NCBI GenBank assembly: GCA_949051815.1 | Contig: CARQVR010000024.1 | Location: 1-33,747 of the forward strand | Length of the DNA: 33,747 bases | Direction: 5' to 3' | DNA from: an uncultured Lachnospiraceae bacterium | GTDB lineage: Bacteria; Bacillota; Clostridia; Lachnospirales; Lachnospiraceae | Shown here: positions 1 through 7,684 of the stretch, one piece after another | How positions within the stretch are numbered: the stretch's first letter is position 1 | How the letters are laid out: each line of letters begins with the position of its first letter | The notes under the pieces: model-generated | Told to the model about the DNA's origin: nothing | What the model saw: only the letters and a program-made list of their open reading frames with translations | Databases searched by the model: none | Translations under genes and position numbers: made by a program

Positions 1-262
1 GCATGTTCGGGACTTGCACCCGCTAGAGCGTGCCCATGGCGCGCAAACCAAAAAATGCGTCCCGTGCCGAAGCCCGGAACGCCAAAGGCCCTGCCGCAGA
101 CGCGGCAAGGCCGAATATCACGCAATTCCGGTTTCGGCAGAATGCCATCAGACTGCCATGTATCTGACTTATCCTTTTACAAGGCTTCACAGTGACCGAC
201 TCGCAGGGCTTTTCACCCCATTCCATGTGCCGCCAAAGCGGCTGCAGTTGATGCAGTATCTA
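1..262 (-). ncRNA. Highly structured element downstream of tpiA, possibly group II intron domain I or another structured repeat; continues beyond the left edge
   Basis: This stretch follows the tpiA stop codon on the minus strand and no convincing protein was recognised in it. It folds into a long nested hairpin at 65-139: TGCCGAA (65-71) pairs with TTCGGCA (133-139), CCGGAA (74-79) with TTCCGG (126-131), and an 11-bp inner stem joins 87-97 to 102-112 around a 4-nt loop. One inner pair is C/A when read on the plus strand but G/U on the minus strand, so a minus-strand RNA is favoured. Further hairpins lie at about 9-23 (minus strand CGGGTGCAAGTCCCG), 28-45 and 225-240. The GGGTGCAAGTCCC string is reminiscent of domain I of bacterial group II introns, but that is recollection rather than a search. 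A 67-codon minus-strand reading frame (23-226) is probably incidental. The element runs off the window, so its boundary and class are unknown. Confidence 0.35.
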
Positions 263-274
263 ATTTATTCTTTC

Positions 275-1021
275 TTATGCGTTCACGATCTGACCGAAAT
301 CAGGCTTTAAGGAAGCGCCGCCGATCAGTCCGCCGTCGATGTCAGGTTTGGACAGAAGCTCAGCCGCGTTAGACGCGTTCATGGAGCCGCCGTACTGGAT
401 GCGCACTGCCTCTGCGGTAGCCTCGTCGTACATTTCAGCGATGCAGTCGCGGATGCCCTTGCATACTTCCTGCGCCTGGTCGGAAGTAGCGGTCTTGCCG
501 GTTCCGATTGCCCAGATCGGCTCATATGCGATAACCATGCCCTTCACCTGATCGGCGGTCACGCCAGCCAGATCAGACTTGATCTGTAATCTGATCCAGT
601 CCATGGTCACGTTCATTTCTCTCTGCTCTAAGGACTCGCCGCAGCACAGGATCGGCACAAGGCCTGCCTCCAGCGCCTTAAGCACCTTCTTGTTTAAGAA
701 AGCGTCGTCCTCCCTGAAGTACTCTCTTCTCTCGGAATGACCGATAATCACGTACTCCACACCCGCATCTTTCAGCATGGGAGCGGAGATCTCGCCCGTG
801 TACGCGCCCTTGTCCTCGATGTAGAAATTCTCAGCGCCCACATGTACGTTCGTGCCCTTAACAGCCTCAGCCACAGGTACAATGTCAATCGCGGGTACGC
901 AGTAAACCACGTCAACCGCATCGTTCACTACCAGATCTTTTAAAGTCGCGCAGAGCGCAACCGCCTCGCTGGGAGTCATGTTCATCTTCCAGTTTCCGGC
1001 GATAATTCTTCTTCTAGCCAT
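275..1021 (-). CDS. tpiA: Triosephosphate isomerase
   Basis: Interconverts dihydroxyacetone phosphate and glyceraldehyde-3-phosphate in glycolysis; a cytoplasmic TIM barrel. The 248-residue product has the usual family length. Lys12 in NWKMN, the electrophilic His95 in IIGHSERREYF and the catalytic Glu167 in AYEPIWAIGTGKT are all present, as are the phosphate-binding YGGSM and GLIGGASL segments. The frame is open 41 codons further upstream, but ATG at 1021 is chosen because AAGGAG lies just before it and MARRRIIAGNWKM matches the family N terminus. It is the last gene of gap-pgk-tpiA, 228 bp after pgk. That spacer holds two hairpins that may separate expression of the two genes. Confidence 0.97.
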   Translation of the reverse strand: MARRRIIAGNWKMNMTPSEAVALCATLKDLVVNDAVDVVYCVPAIDIVPVAEAVKGTNVHVGAENFYIEDKGAYTGEISAPMLKDAGVEYVIIGHSERREYFREDDAFLNKKVLKALEAGLVPILCCGESLEQREMNVTMDWIRLQIKSDLAGVTADQVKGMVIAYEPIWAIGTGKTATSDQAQEVCKGIRDCIAEMYDEATAEAVRIQYGGSMNASNAAELLSKPDIDGGLIGGASLKPDFGQIVNA

Positions 1022-1126
1022 GATAATAATCTCCTTATTTTCTATTTTTTTAATCACTTTTAGGCAGAGCCTCGTAATTGCTCCGCAATTCCTTCGGGTG
1101 CGTTGTACCCTCAAACAACCATATCC

Positions 1127-1158
1127 GAGAGAGAACCCGTGCAAGCACGTTCTCTCTC
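1127..1158 (-). other. Hairpin in the pgk-tpiA spacer
   Basis: GAGAGAGAA (1127-1135) pairs with TTCTCTCTC (1150-1158), and inside it CGTG (1138-1141) pairs with CACG (1146-1149), leaving a two-base bulge and a 4-nt loop. There is no T-run on the minus strand after it, so it is not a typical intrinsic terminator. An RNA-processing or stabilising structure between pgk and tpiA is a reasonable guess. A second weaker stem (GCTGCC 1203-1208 with GGCAGC 1225-1230) lies nearby. Confidence 0.5.
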
Positions 1159-1189
1159 AGCTATGATTATTCTCGCTCTGCTCATCGCA

Positions 1190-1276
1190 TCACTTGTCAT
1201 CCGCTGCCTACAACGCGGCGTAATGGCAGCTTCTACAATATCGCAAGACTTATTTGTCATCCGCCGCCATAACGCC
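1190..1276 (-). repeat. Degenerate duplication of the pgk 3' end
   Basis: The last about 26 bases of pgk (1250-1275, ending codons Ala-Asp-Asp-Lys-stop) are echoed downstream at 1190-1216. Read on the minus strand, the second copy also ends GCG GAT GAC AAG TGA (Ala-Asp-Asp-Lys-stop). The copies differ by one inserted base and a few A/G transitions. This looks like an old short duplication of the gene tail lying outside the coding region. Confidence 0.45.
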
Positions 1277-2482
1277 GGGAAGTTCCTTGCCCTCTAAGAA
1301 CTCAAGGGAAGCGCCGCCGCCTGTGGAAATGTGCGACATCTTGTCTGCAAATCCGAGCTGGTTACATGCCGCTGCGGAATCGCCGCCGCCGATGATGGTG
1401 GTAGCATCCGTCTCAGCCAGCGCCTTCGCTACAGCGATGGTACCCTTTGCCAGCGTGGGATTCTCGAATACGCCCATGGGGCCGTTCCAAACAACCGTCT
1501 TCGCGCTCTTAACCGCATTCGCAAAAAGCTCCTGCGTCTTGGGTCCGATATCCAGACCTTCCTTGTCGGCCGGAATCTGGTCAGAGTCCACATACGCTAC
1601 ATCAATGGGTGCGTCGATGGGATTCGGGAAACCGGAAGCCACACCGGTGTCGATGGGAAGTAAGAGCTGTTTGCCGAGCTTCTCAGCCTTCTCCATCATT
1701 TCTTTACAGTAGTCGATCTTCTCCTCGTCTACGAGAGAGTTACCGATCTCATAGCCCTTTGCTTTCAGGAAAGTGAACGCCATACCGCCGCCGATAATCA
1801 GGGTGTCGCACTTCTCAAGCAGGTTGTTAATTACATTTAACTTATCCGCAACCTTCGCACCGCCAAGGATCGCAACGAAAGGTCTTACCGGGTTCTCCAC
1901 CGCGTTGCCAAGGAAGTCGATCTCCTTCTGCATCAGATAGCCGACAGCATTCTCGCCGCCCTTCTCTGTGATAAACTTAGTAACAACCGCAACGGAAGCA
2001 TGCGCTCTGTGAGCGGAACCGAAAGCGTCGCACACATATACGTCAGCCAGCTCAGCCAGCTCCTTCGCGAAAGCTTCTCCTGCCTCCTTCGGCTTGGTCT
2101 CCTCTTTGCCGCGGAAACGGGTATTCTGTAAGAGCACCACGTCGCCCTCGTTCATAGCAGCCACAGCAGCCGTAGCAGCTTCGCCAGTCACGTTGTCGTC
2201 CTTTACGAAATTAACGGGCTTGCCGAGTTTCTCGGAAAGTCTCTCCGCAACGGGCGCTAAAGACTCACCCTCATTGGGGCCGTTTTTCACCTTGCCAAGG
2301 TGGGAGCAAAGGATTACCTTGCCGCCGTCTGCAAGGAGCTTGTTGATGGTGGGAAGAGCAGCCACGATACGGGTCTCGTCCGTGATCTTACCTTCCTTTA
2401 AGGGCACGTTAAAGTCGCATCTTACGAGAACGCGTTTGCCCTTAACATTGATATCATCTACCGATTTCTTATTTAATGACAT
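1250..2482 (-). CDS. pgk: Phosphoglycerate kinase
   Basis: Transfers the acyl phosphate of 1,3-bisphosphoglycerate to ADP, the first ATP-forming step of glycolysis; cytoplasmic. The 410-residue length is in the normal bacterial range (about 390-415). The N-terminal substrate-binding motif KRVLVRCDFNVPL and SHLGKVKNG are present. The C-terminal nucleotide-binding lobe shows KTVVWNGPMGVFE and IIGGGDSAAA, then HISTGGGASLEFLEGKELPG. The start at 2482 has AGGAGG eight bases upstream. It lies about 100 bp behind gap on the same strand and before tpiA, the usual Firmicutes glycolytic order. A strong hairpin between gap and pgk suggests partial termination or processing, so pgk may be expressed below gap. 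Confidence 0.97.
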   Translation of the reverse strand: MSLNKKSVDDINVKGKRVLVRCDFNVPLKEGKITDETRIVAALPTINKLLADGGKVILCSHLGKVKNGPNEGESLAPVAERLSEKLGKPVNFVKDDNVTGEAATAAVAAMNEGDVVLLQNTRFRGKEETKPKEAGEAFAKELAELADVYVCDAFGSAHRAHASVAVVTKFITEKGGENAVGYLMQKEIDFLGNAVENPVRPFVAILGGAKVADKLNVINNLLEKCDTLIIGGGMAFTFLKAKGYEIGNSLVDEEKIDYCKEMMEKAEKLGKQLLLPIDTGVASGFPNPIDAPIDVAYVDSDQIPADKEGLDIGPKTQELFANAVKSAKTVVWNGPMGVFENPTLAKGTIAVAKALAETDATTIIGGGDSAAACNQLGFADKMSHISTGGGASLEFLEGKELPGVMAADDK

Positions 2483-2520
2483 GTTTGAATCCTCCTGTAT
2501 TGTGATTTTTCTGTCGCAAT

Positions 2521-2565
2521 TTCCTATAAAGAAGAGACCCGGCCCAGCGGCCGAGCCTCTTAAAA
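2521..2565 (-). terminator. Hairpin after gap, possible partial terminator or processing site
   Basis: A GC-rich stem spans 2532-2561: AAGAG pairs with CTCTT on the outside and CGGCC with GGCCG on the inside, around a short loop. On the minus strand it is followed by CTTTATA, only weakly U-rich. With pgk immediately downstream on the same strand, this fits partial termination or processing between gap and pgk rather than full transcription stop. Confidence 0.55.
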
Positions 2566-2584
2566 TTACGCTTTACGTTTTGAT

Positions 2585-3586
2585 CTATGCCAGCTCAGAG
2601 AAGTACTTGATGGTACGAACCATCTGAGAGGTGTAGCTGTTCTCATTATCATACCAGGAAACAACCTGAACCAGATTGTCCTCGCCTACCATGGTCTGGG
2701 TAGCGTCGAAGATGGAACCGTAGGTGCTGCCTACGATATCGGAAGAAACGATCTCATCCTCGTTGTAGCCAAAGGACTCGGTAGCTGCTGCCTTCATAGC
2801 CGCGTTGATCTCTTCCTTGGTAACGGACTTCTCTACGGTTGCAACCAGAATGGTGGTGGAACCTGTAGGGGTAGGAACACGCTGTGCGGAACCGATCAGC
2901 TTGCCGTTCAGCTCAGGAATAACAAGGCCGATAGCCTTAGCTGCGCCGGTGCTGTTGGGAACGATGTTGATCGCGCCTGCGCGGGATCTTCTCAGGTCAC
3001 CCTTTCTCTGGGGACCGTCAAGGATCATCTGATCGCCAGTGTAAGCGTGGATGGTGCTCATGATACCGGACTTGATGCCTGCCAGATCGTTGAGTGCCTT
3101 AGCCATGGGAGCCAGGCAGTTCGTGGTGCAGGATGCTGCGGAAATGATGGTATCGTCAGCTTTCAGTGTCTCGTGATTTACATTGTATACGATGGTAGGA
3201 AGATCGTTTCCTGCGGGAGCAGAGATAACAACCTTTCTTGCGCCTGCATTGATGTGGGCCTGAGCCTTCTCTTTGCTGGTGTAGAAGCCGGAGCACTCCA
3301 GAACAACGTCAACCTTGAGCTCACCCCAAGGGCAGTTGTTTGCATCGGGCTCTTTGTAGATCTTTAATGTCTTACCATCAACCGTAATAGAATCCTCGCC
3401 TGCGGTTACGGTATCAGCCAGAGCGTATTTACCCTGGGAAGAATCGTACTTTAACAGGTGTGCAAGCATCTTCGGGCTTGTCAGATCGTTGATCGCTACA
3501 ACCTCATAACCCTCTGCTCCGAACATCTGTCTGAATGCCAGACGGCCGATACGGCCAAAACCATTAATTGCTACTCTTACTGCCAT
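2585..3586 (-). CDS. gap: Glyceraldehyde-3-phosphate dehydrogenase, type I, NAD-dependent
   Basis: Oxidises glyceraldehyde-3-phosphate to 1,3-bisphosphoglycerate with NAD+; cytoplasmic homotetramer in the family. The 333 residues begin with the Rossmann motif INGFGRIGR, and Asp34 in AIND is the usual NAD-selecting residue. The catalytic Cys153 in SAASCTTNCLAP and the base His180 in STIHAYTGDQ are intact, followed by the SRAGAINIVPNSTGAAKA segment. The start at 3586 is preceded by AGGAGGAACG. It is the first gene of gap-pgk-tpiA. A good promoter at 3682-3710 and an 18-bp palindrome at the predicted start point imply repression by an unidentified regulator. Confidence 0.98.
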   Translation of the reverse strand: MAVRVAINGFGRIGRLAFRQMFGAEGYEVVAINDLTSPKMLAHLLKYDSSQGKYALADTVTAGEDSITVDGKTLKIYKEPDANNCPWGELKVDVVLECSGFYTSKEKAQAHINAGARKVVISAPAGNDLPTIVYNVNHETLKADDTIISAASCTTNCLAPMAKALNDLAGIKSGIMSTIHAYTGDQMILDGPQRKGDLRRSRAGAINIVPNSTGAAKAIGLVIPELNGKLIGSAQRVPTPTGSTTILVATVEKSVTKEEINAAMKAAATESFGYNEDEIVSSDIVGSTYGSIFDATQTMVGEDNLVQVVSWYDNENSYTSQMVRTIKYFSELA

Positions 3587-3656
3587 TTTTCGTTCCTCCT
3601 GAATCTTGATTTTTTGTTACTTTGCTATATCATTTTGCCAACCAGATTGGATAAGA

Positions 3657-3710
3657 TTGACAAAATTTTGTCAACGACTTTATTTTACCCAATTTGTCCC
3701 AAAAATTCAA
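3657..3710 (-). promoter_or_regulatory. gap promoter with 18-bp perfect palindromic operator
   Basis: On the minus strand TTGAAT (3705-3710) and TAAAAT (3682-3687) are separated by exactly 17 bp. Seven bases after the -10 lies the perfect palindrome TTGACAAAATTTTGTCAA (3657-3674), covering about +1 to +18, the classic place for a repressor site. Length and shape resemble Rex-type redox operators (TTG-N12-CAA), and Rex controls gap in several Clostridia. A CggR-like or other repressor is equally possible from sequence alone. Confidence 0.7.
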
Positions 3711-3821
3711 GACGTAAATCAAAAATATTTAGGAAATACATAATCTTTCTCAAAAAATACACCCGTCAGAAGCCATTCGCCAGAAAATGCCCATTCATAT
3801 GCATTTGCACCAATAAAACAT

Positions 3822-3850
3822 TTGTATTTGTCTGCCCCATCTACTATACT
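3822..3850 (+). promoter_or_regulatory. Probable promoter for the PHP phosphatase gene
   Basis: TATACT (3845-3850) is a good -10 element and TTGTAT (3822-3827) a weak -35, with 17 bp between them. It points toward the gene starting at 3903 and leaves a leader of about 45 nt. Confidence 0.5.
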
Positions 3851-3902
3851 ATATAGTTAAGGATAAACAACGATGCCAGATCCGCTCAGAAAGGAGTTTC
3901 CC

Positions 3903-4721
3903 ATGCCGGTCACATCAGATTTTCACTTACATTCCTCCTTTTCGGGGGATTCCGACACACCCATGGAGCAGATGATTCTCAAGGGGATCGGACTCGGACT
4001 TACCCGGATGTGTTTCACGGAGCACAACGACTTCGACTATCCGGTGACAGACCGCGAAACGGACGGATTTTTTGAAGTAAATACCGACGCCTGTCTCTGT
4101 GATTTTCTGAAACTCCGTGAAAAATACGCGGATCAGATCGCCCTCTTTTTCGGCGTTGAGCTTGGATTGCAGCCTCATCTTGCCCAGAGAAACGCCGACT
4201 TCGTCCTGGCGCACGATTACGACTTTATCATCGGCTCTTCCCATATCTGCCACGGGAAAGACCCCTATTATCCCGCTTTTTATGAAGGACGCCCGCAGGA
4301 GGAAGCTTATCTGGAATATTTCGAGTCTGTTCTGGAGAACTTAAAGGTTTACAGCAGCTTCGACGTATACGGGCATCTGGACTATGTGGTGCGTTACGGC
4401 CCGACGAAGGATCAGGGGTACTCCTATGAAATGTATCGGGAAATCTTTGACCGGATTTTATCTACACTGATTGACATGGGAAAGGGGATCGAGATCAATA
4501 CCGCCGCTCTGGCAAGAGGGATGCGGGAACCCAATCCATGCATCGGCATTTTGAAACGCTACCGCGCGCTGGGGGGAGAAATCATCACTGTGGGAAGCGA
4601 TGCCCACGAACCGGGGCAGATCGCCCACGCCTTTGATGAGGCTGCCCGGATTCTAAAGGAATGCGGGTTTGACTATTACACCACCTACGCAAAGAGAACG
4701 CCTTCCTTTCATAAACTATAA
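3903..4721 (+). CDS. PHP-domain phosphoesterase, histidinol-phosphatase family (HisK/HisJ type)
   Basis: A metal-dependent PHP-family phosphatase; related proteins hydrolyse histidinol phosphate in histidine synthesis. The 272-residue product carries the full set of PHP metal-ligand motifs: HLHS (His8, His10), TEHND (His41), GVELG (Glu86), GSSHICHG (His114), YGHLDY (His158) and GSDAHE (Asp233, His235). ATG at 3903 is preferred over the in-frame ATG at 3873 because AAAGGAG sits six bases upstream. No other his gene lies in the window, so the substrate is inferred from the family only; other small phosphate esters remain possible. The next gene starts 31 bp later on the same strand, suggesting co-transcription. 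Confidence 0.85.
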   Translation: MPVTSDFHLHSSFSGDSDTPMEQMILKGIGLGLTRMCFTEHNDFDYPVTDRETDGFFEVNTDACLCDFLKLREKYADQIALFFGVELGLQPHLAQRNADFVLAHDYDFIIGSSHICHGKDPYYPAFYEGRPQEEAYLEYFESVLENLKVYSSFDVYGHLDYVVRYGPTKDQGYSYEMYREIFDRILSTLIDMGKGIEINTAALARGMREPNPCIGILKRYRALGGEIITVGSDAHEPGQIAHAFDEAARILKECGFDYYTTYAKRTPSFHKL

Positions 4722-4752
4722 GCGATCAGAGCCACCGACAGAGGACGCCGCC

Positions 4753-6483
4753 ATGAAAGACACAAAAGATAAGAGAACACTGACCCGGAAAACCGTTTTA
4801 AAAGCAGCGCTTATCGTTTATGCGCTGTTTAGCGTCTATTTTACCACACGTTTTATCGACGGCATGTTTTCCAGCGATTATTCCGCCATTTCAAAATATC
4901 TTTCCCTGAATGACGCCTGGGATATTGCAATCAACGACAATGTCTGGCAAAACGTTTCACTGGACACTTTCCGTTTCACACCGGTAAGCAGGGGCGATAT
5001 CATCACCATGACAAGAACATTCCCTGCGGATACGGACTGTACCGGACACGCGCTTGTCCTGCAGCTCAAACACGCCGCCATCAGGGCGTATCTGGATTCG
5101 GAACTGATCCACCAGTATGGCCTGGACCGGATGGATCAGCACAAAACGGTCGGCAGCGGCTATCTGCCCGTCGACCTGCCTGACAACTACGCTGGCAAAA
5201 CACTGACACTGCAATTTACCATTTCAGAAGACAAGGCGTTCTCCCGCTTCGAGCCGGTTCGCGTTTATGAGTGGAAAAACTTTTACCGCGCCATACTGAC
5301 CGAAAACAGGGTTCCTTTGTTTCTCGGCTGTTTTCTGACCATTTTCGGTCTCGTCACATTCTGCATCACGATCTTTGCCATGTTATTTTCCGGGAAATTT
5401 TCGCGCATTTTATGTGTCTCCCTGTTCTCCGTCTGCATCGGCCTGTGGACACTGTGCTACTACAATGTGCTTGTGATTTTTTCCATGCCGCTCTATACCA
5501 TCAGTCTTTTGGAATATCTGACGCTTTATCTGACCCCCATTCCGTTACTCATTTATATGCGGGAGGATGTGCTGGCCTTAAACCGCCCTTTCATACGCAT
5601 GATATACCGGATACTCCTCGCGGTGCAGATCTTTGCCACTTCTCTCTTTCTGGGTCTTCACGCCGTGGATCTGGTCCACTGCGCAGCCACGCTGAAATAC
5701 ATGCAGATGCTTATTCTGTGCCATCTGATCTACTCTGCTATCGTAGAATCCATAAATCTGCGGATCACCCGCCAGATTGTCCACCGGCTGTTTCTGATCG
5801 GTATGCTGATCCTCTCCGGCTGCGTGTGCTATGATCTGGTTTTCTATTACTTTCACCGCTATTTCGGTATCGCCATTTCCTCCACGAAGGGAATCGCTTC
5901 CGTAGGACTCGTCATTTTTATCTTTATGCTCCTGATCTCCTTCTATATCGACATGACGCAGAAAATGATGCAGGAGACAGAGCGGAATTTCCTGATCAGA
6001 AGCGCATACACGGACGAGCTGACACAGATACATAACCGCCGTTTTTGTATGGAATACATGAACCGTGTCAGGGAAATGGAAAAGCCGGATCATACGGTTT
6101 TCTGCTTTGACCTGAACAATCTGAAAACAACCAACGATACTTACGGACACGCGCACGGCGATATCCTGATCAAAAGCGCGGCCGACGTGATTGTCAAAAC
6201 CTTTGAACCGCACGGCATCGTTGCGCGTATGGGCGGCGATGAGTTCATCGCCATCGCTGAAACCAACAGCCCGGACAAAATCTCTGCCATGATAGGAGAG
6301 TTCCAAAACAATATCCGCCAAAAAAATGTGGAAATTCCGGATCTCCACCTGTCTATCGCCTACGGCTATGCCTCCTGCGGTCCGCAGGAATACAACATAG
6401 AAAAAATATATCAGATTGCGGACGACCGGATGTATGAGAATAAGCAGGCCATTAAAAAATCGTCGCCAGACAGCGGACATTAA
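4753..6483 (+). CDS. Membrane-anchored GGDEF diguanylate cyclase
   Basis: Predicted to make cyclic di-GMP from two GTP at the inner face of the membrane. Of 576 residues, one helix (about 17-36) is followed by a roughly 150-residue external domain. A multi-helix membrane block (about 205-415) and a C-terminal GGDEF domain (about 430-570) complete it, an arrangement like sensory 7TM diguanylate cyclases. The active-site GGDEF (494-498) is intact, as are the upstream DELTQIHNRR and DLNNLKTTNDTYGHAHGD motifs. The usual inhibitory RxxD site just before GGDEF is absent (EPHG at that position), so product inhibition is probably lacking. No EAL or HD-GYP domain is present. The start at 4753 is chosen because longer reading overlaps the previous gene; AGAGGA lies a little upstream. 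The external ligand is unknown. Confidence 0.88.
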   Translation: MKDTKDKRTLTRKTVLKAALIVYALFSVYFTTRFIDGMFSSDYSAISKYLSLNDAWDIAINDNVWQNVSLDTFRFTPVSRGDIITMTRTFPADTDCTGHALVLQLKHAAIRAYLDSELIHQYGLDRMDQHKTVGSGYLPVDLPDNYAGKTLTLQFTISEDKAFSRFEPVRVYEWKNFYRAILTENRVPLFLGCFLTIFGLVTFCITIFAMLFSGKFSRILCVSLFSVCIGLWTLCYYNVLVIFSMPLYTISLLEYLTLYLTPIPLLIYMREDVLALNRPFIRMIYRILLAVQIFATSLFLGLHAVDLVHCAATLKYMQMLILCHLIYSAIVESINLRITRQIVHRLFLIGMLILSGCVCYDLVFYYFHRYFGIAISSTKGIASVGLVIFIFMLLISFYIDMTQKMMQETERNFLIRSAYTDELTQIHNRRFCMEYMNRVREMEKPDHTVFCFDLNNLKTTNDTYGHAHGDILIKSAADVIVKTFEPHGIVARMGGDEFIAIAETNSPDKISAMIGEFQNNIRQKNVEIPDLHLSIAYGYASCGPQEYNIEKIYQIADDRMYENKQAIKKSSPDSGH

Positions 6484-6528
6484 GCGTATGCCTGCGGCAG
6501 ACTCTGAGAATGTTTCGCATACACCGGC

Positions 6529-7605
6529 TCAGATGATGGTTCCTCCGCCAAGTACATAATCATCCTCGTAAAATACCACGGCCTGTCCCGGCGTAATCGC
6601 CCGGACGGGCTGTTTGAACGTAACGCGGATCCGGTCTTCTCCCGCTTTCTCAATCACACATTTCTCCCCCCCGTGGGCATAGCGTATCTTGGCGGTCACC
6701 TCTCTCGGTTCCGGCAGATCCGCCATCCCCATATAATTGATGCGGCTGCAGTACAGCGTATCTCCGAACACGTCCTGCGCCTCGCCGATCACCACCTCGT
6801 CCGTCTCCGGTCTGATCTGTGTGACAAACACAGGACGTCCCATGGCAAGGTTTAACCCTTTGCGCTGTCCCACCGTGTAGTGGGTAATGCCCAGATGATG
6901 CCCAAGCGTCTCCCCCTCCTTTGTCACAAAGCAGCCGGGCTTTGGCACCCGCTCTCCCGCCTCTTTGTCGATAAAGGCCGCATAGTCATTGTCCGGGATA
7001 AAGCAGATTTCCTGACTGTCCGGCTTGTGCGCCACCATGAGTCCCGCTTCCGCGGCCATCTGCCGGATCTCCTCCTTCGTGTACGCCCCCACCGGCATCA
7101 GCGTATGGGCAAGCTGCTCCTGTGTGAGGCTGTAGAGCGCGTAAGTCTGATCCTTTTTCGCCGTCACCGCGTTCCGAATGGCATATCTGCCGTTTGTAAG
7201 GCGCACGATCCCCGCGTAATGTCCCGTGGCGATATAGTCCGCCCCGATCTCCAGGCTCCTGTGGAGCATGGCCTCCCACTTCACATAGCGGTTGCAGGCG
7301 ATGCATGGATTGGGCGTGCGCCCGGCCAGATACTCCGCCACGAAGTAATCCATGACCTTTTCCCGAAACTCCCGTCTGAAATTCATCACATAATGGGGTA
7401 TGTCCAGCGCCTCCGCAACCCTTCTTGCGTCCTCCACGGCGTTGAACCCGCAGCAGCCTCCCTGCTCCCCTGTCTCCGCGGGCGTTTCTTCCTGCCAGAT
7501 CTGCATCGTGACGCCCACCACGTCATAACCCTGTCTTTTCAATAAAAGGGCTGCCACAGAGGAATCCACGCCCCCGGACATGCCCACCACTACTTTTTCT
7601 GCCAT
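6529..7605 (-). CDS. mnmA: tRNA-specific 2-thiouridylase MnmA
   Basis: Thiolates uridine 34 of the tRNAs for Lys, Glu and Gln, using ATP and sulfur delivered by a cysteine desulfurase; cytoplasmic. The 358 residues match the family length. The N-terminal PP-loop GMSGGVDSSVAA is present, with the first catalytic cysteine in NPCIACNRYVKW and the second in SQEICFIPD. GQRKGLNLAMGRP and the C-terminal beta-barrel follow. GGAGAT lies seven bases before the start at 7605. It follows the flavoredoxin-like gene by 79 bp, with a GC-rich hairpin in the gap, so it may be read from the MarR promoter or be partly separated. The 3' end abuts the convergent cyclase gene with about 45 bp between them and no strong terminator seen. 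Confidence 0.96.
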   Translation of the reverse strand: MAEKVVVGMSGGVDSSVAALLLKRQGYDVVGVTMQIWQEETPAETGEQGGCCGFNAVEDARRVAEALDIPHYVMNFRREFREKVMDYFVAEYLAGRTPNPCIACNRYVKWEAMLHRSLEIGADYIATGHYAGIVRLTNGRYAIRNAVTAKKDQTYALYSLTQEQLAHTLMPVGAYTKEEIRQMAAEAGLMVAHKPDSQEICFIPDNDYAAFIDKEAGERVPKPGCFVTKEGETLGHHLGITHYTVGQRKGLNLAMGRPVFVTQIRPETDEVVIGEAQDVFGDTLYCSRINYMGMADLPEPREVTAKIRYAHGGEKCVIEKAGEDRIRVTFKQPVRAITPGQAVVFYEDDYVLGGGTII

Positions 7606-7637
7606 ACTGATCTCCGTTGCGAAACGTTTTTATATCT

Positions 7638-7667
7638 GCGCCGCCAACCGCAAATGTGCTGCGGCGC
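7638..7667 (-). other. GC-rich hairpin between the flavoredoxin gene and mnmA
   Basis: GCGCCGC (7638-7644) and GCGGCGC (7661-7667) form a perfect 7-bp stem around a 16-nt loop. On the minus strand it is followed by an A-rich rather than U-rich run, so it is more likely an mRNA structure or attenuator than a terminator. Confidence 0.4.
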
Positions 7668-7684
7668 GCCTGCATCTGTCTGCG

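Noticed and set aside
23..226. 67-codon minus-strand frame at the left edge that could be read as a small protein
   Set aside because: The same bases form an extensive nested hairpin with a strand-specific G/U pair, no ribosome binding site stands out and no family was recognised; RNA structure explains the sequence better.
5578..6480. 300-codon minus-strand frame opposite the diguanylate cyclase gene
   Set aside because: It lies entirely antisense to a gene with clear motifs, has no family resemblance and is an expected shadow of codon bias.
6484..6528. GTATGC/GCATAC inverted repeat between the cyclase gene and mnmA as a terminator
   Set aside because: Only six pairs around a long loop with no T-run on either strand.
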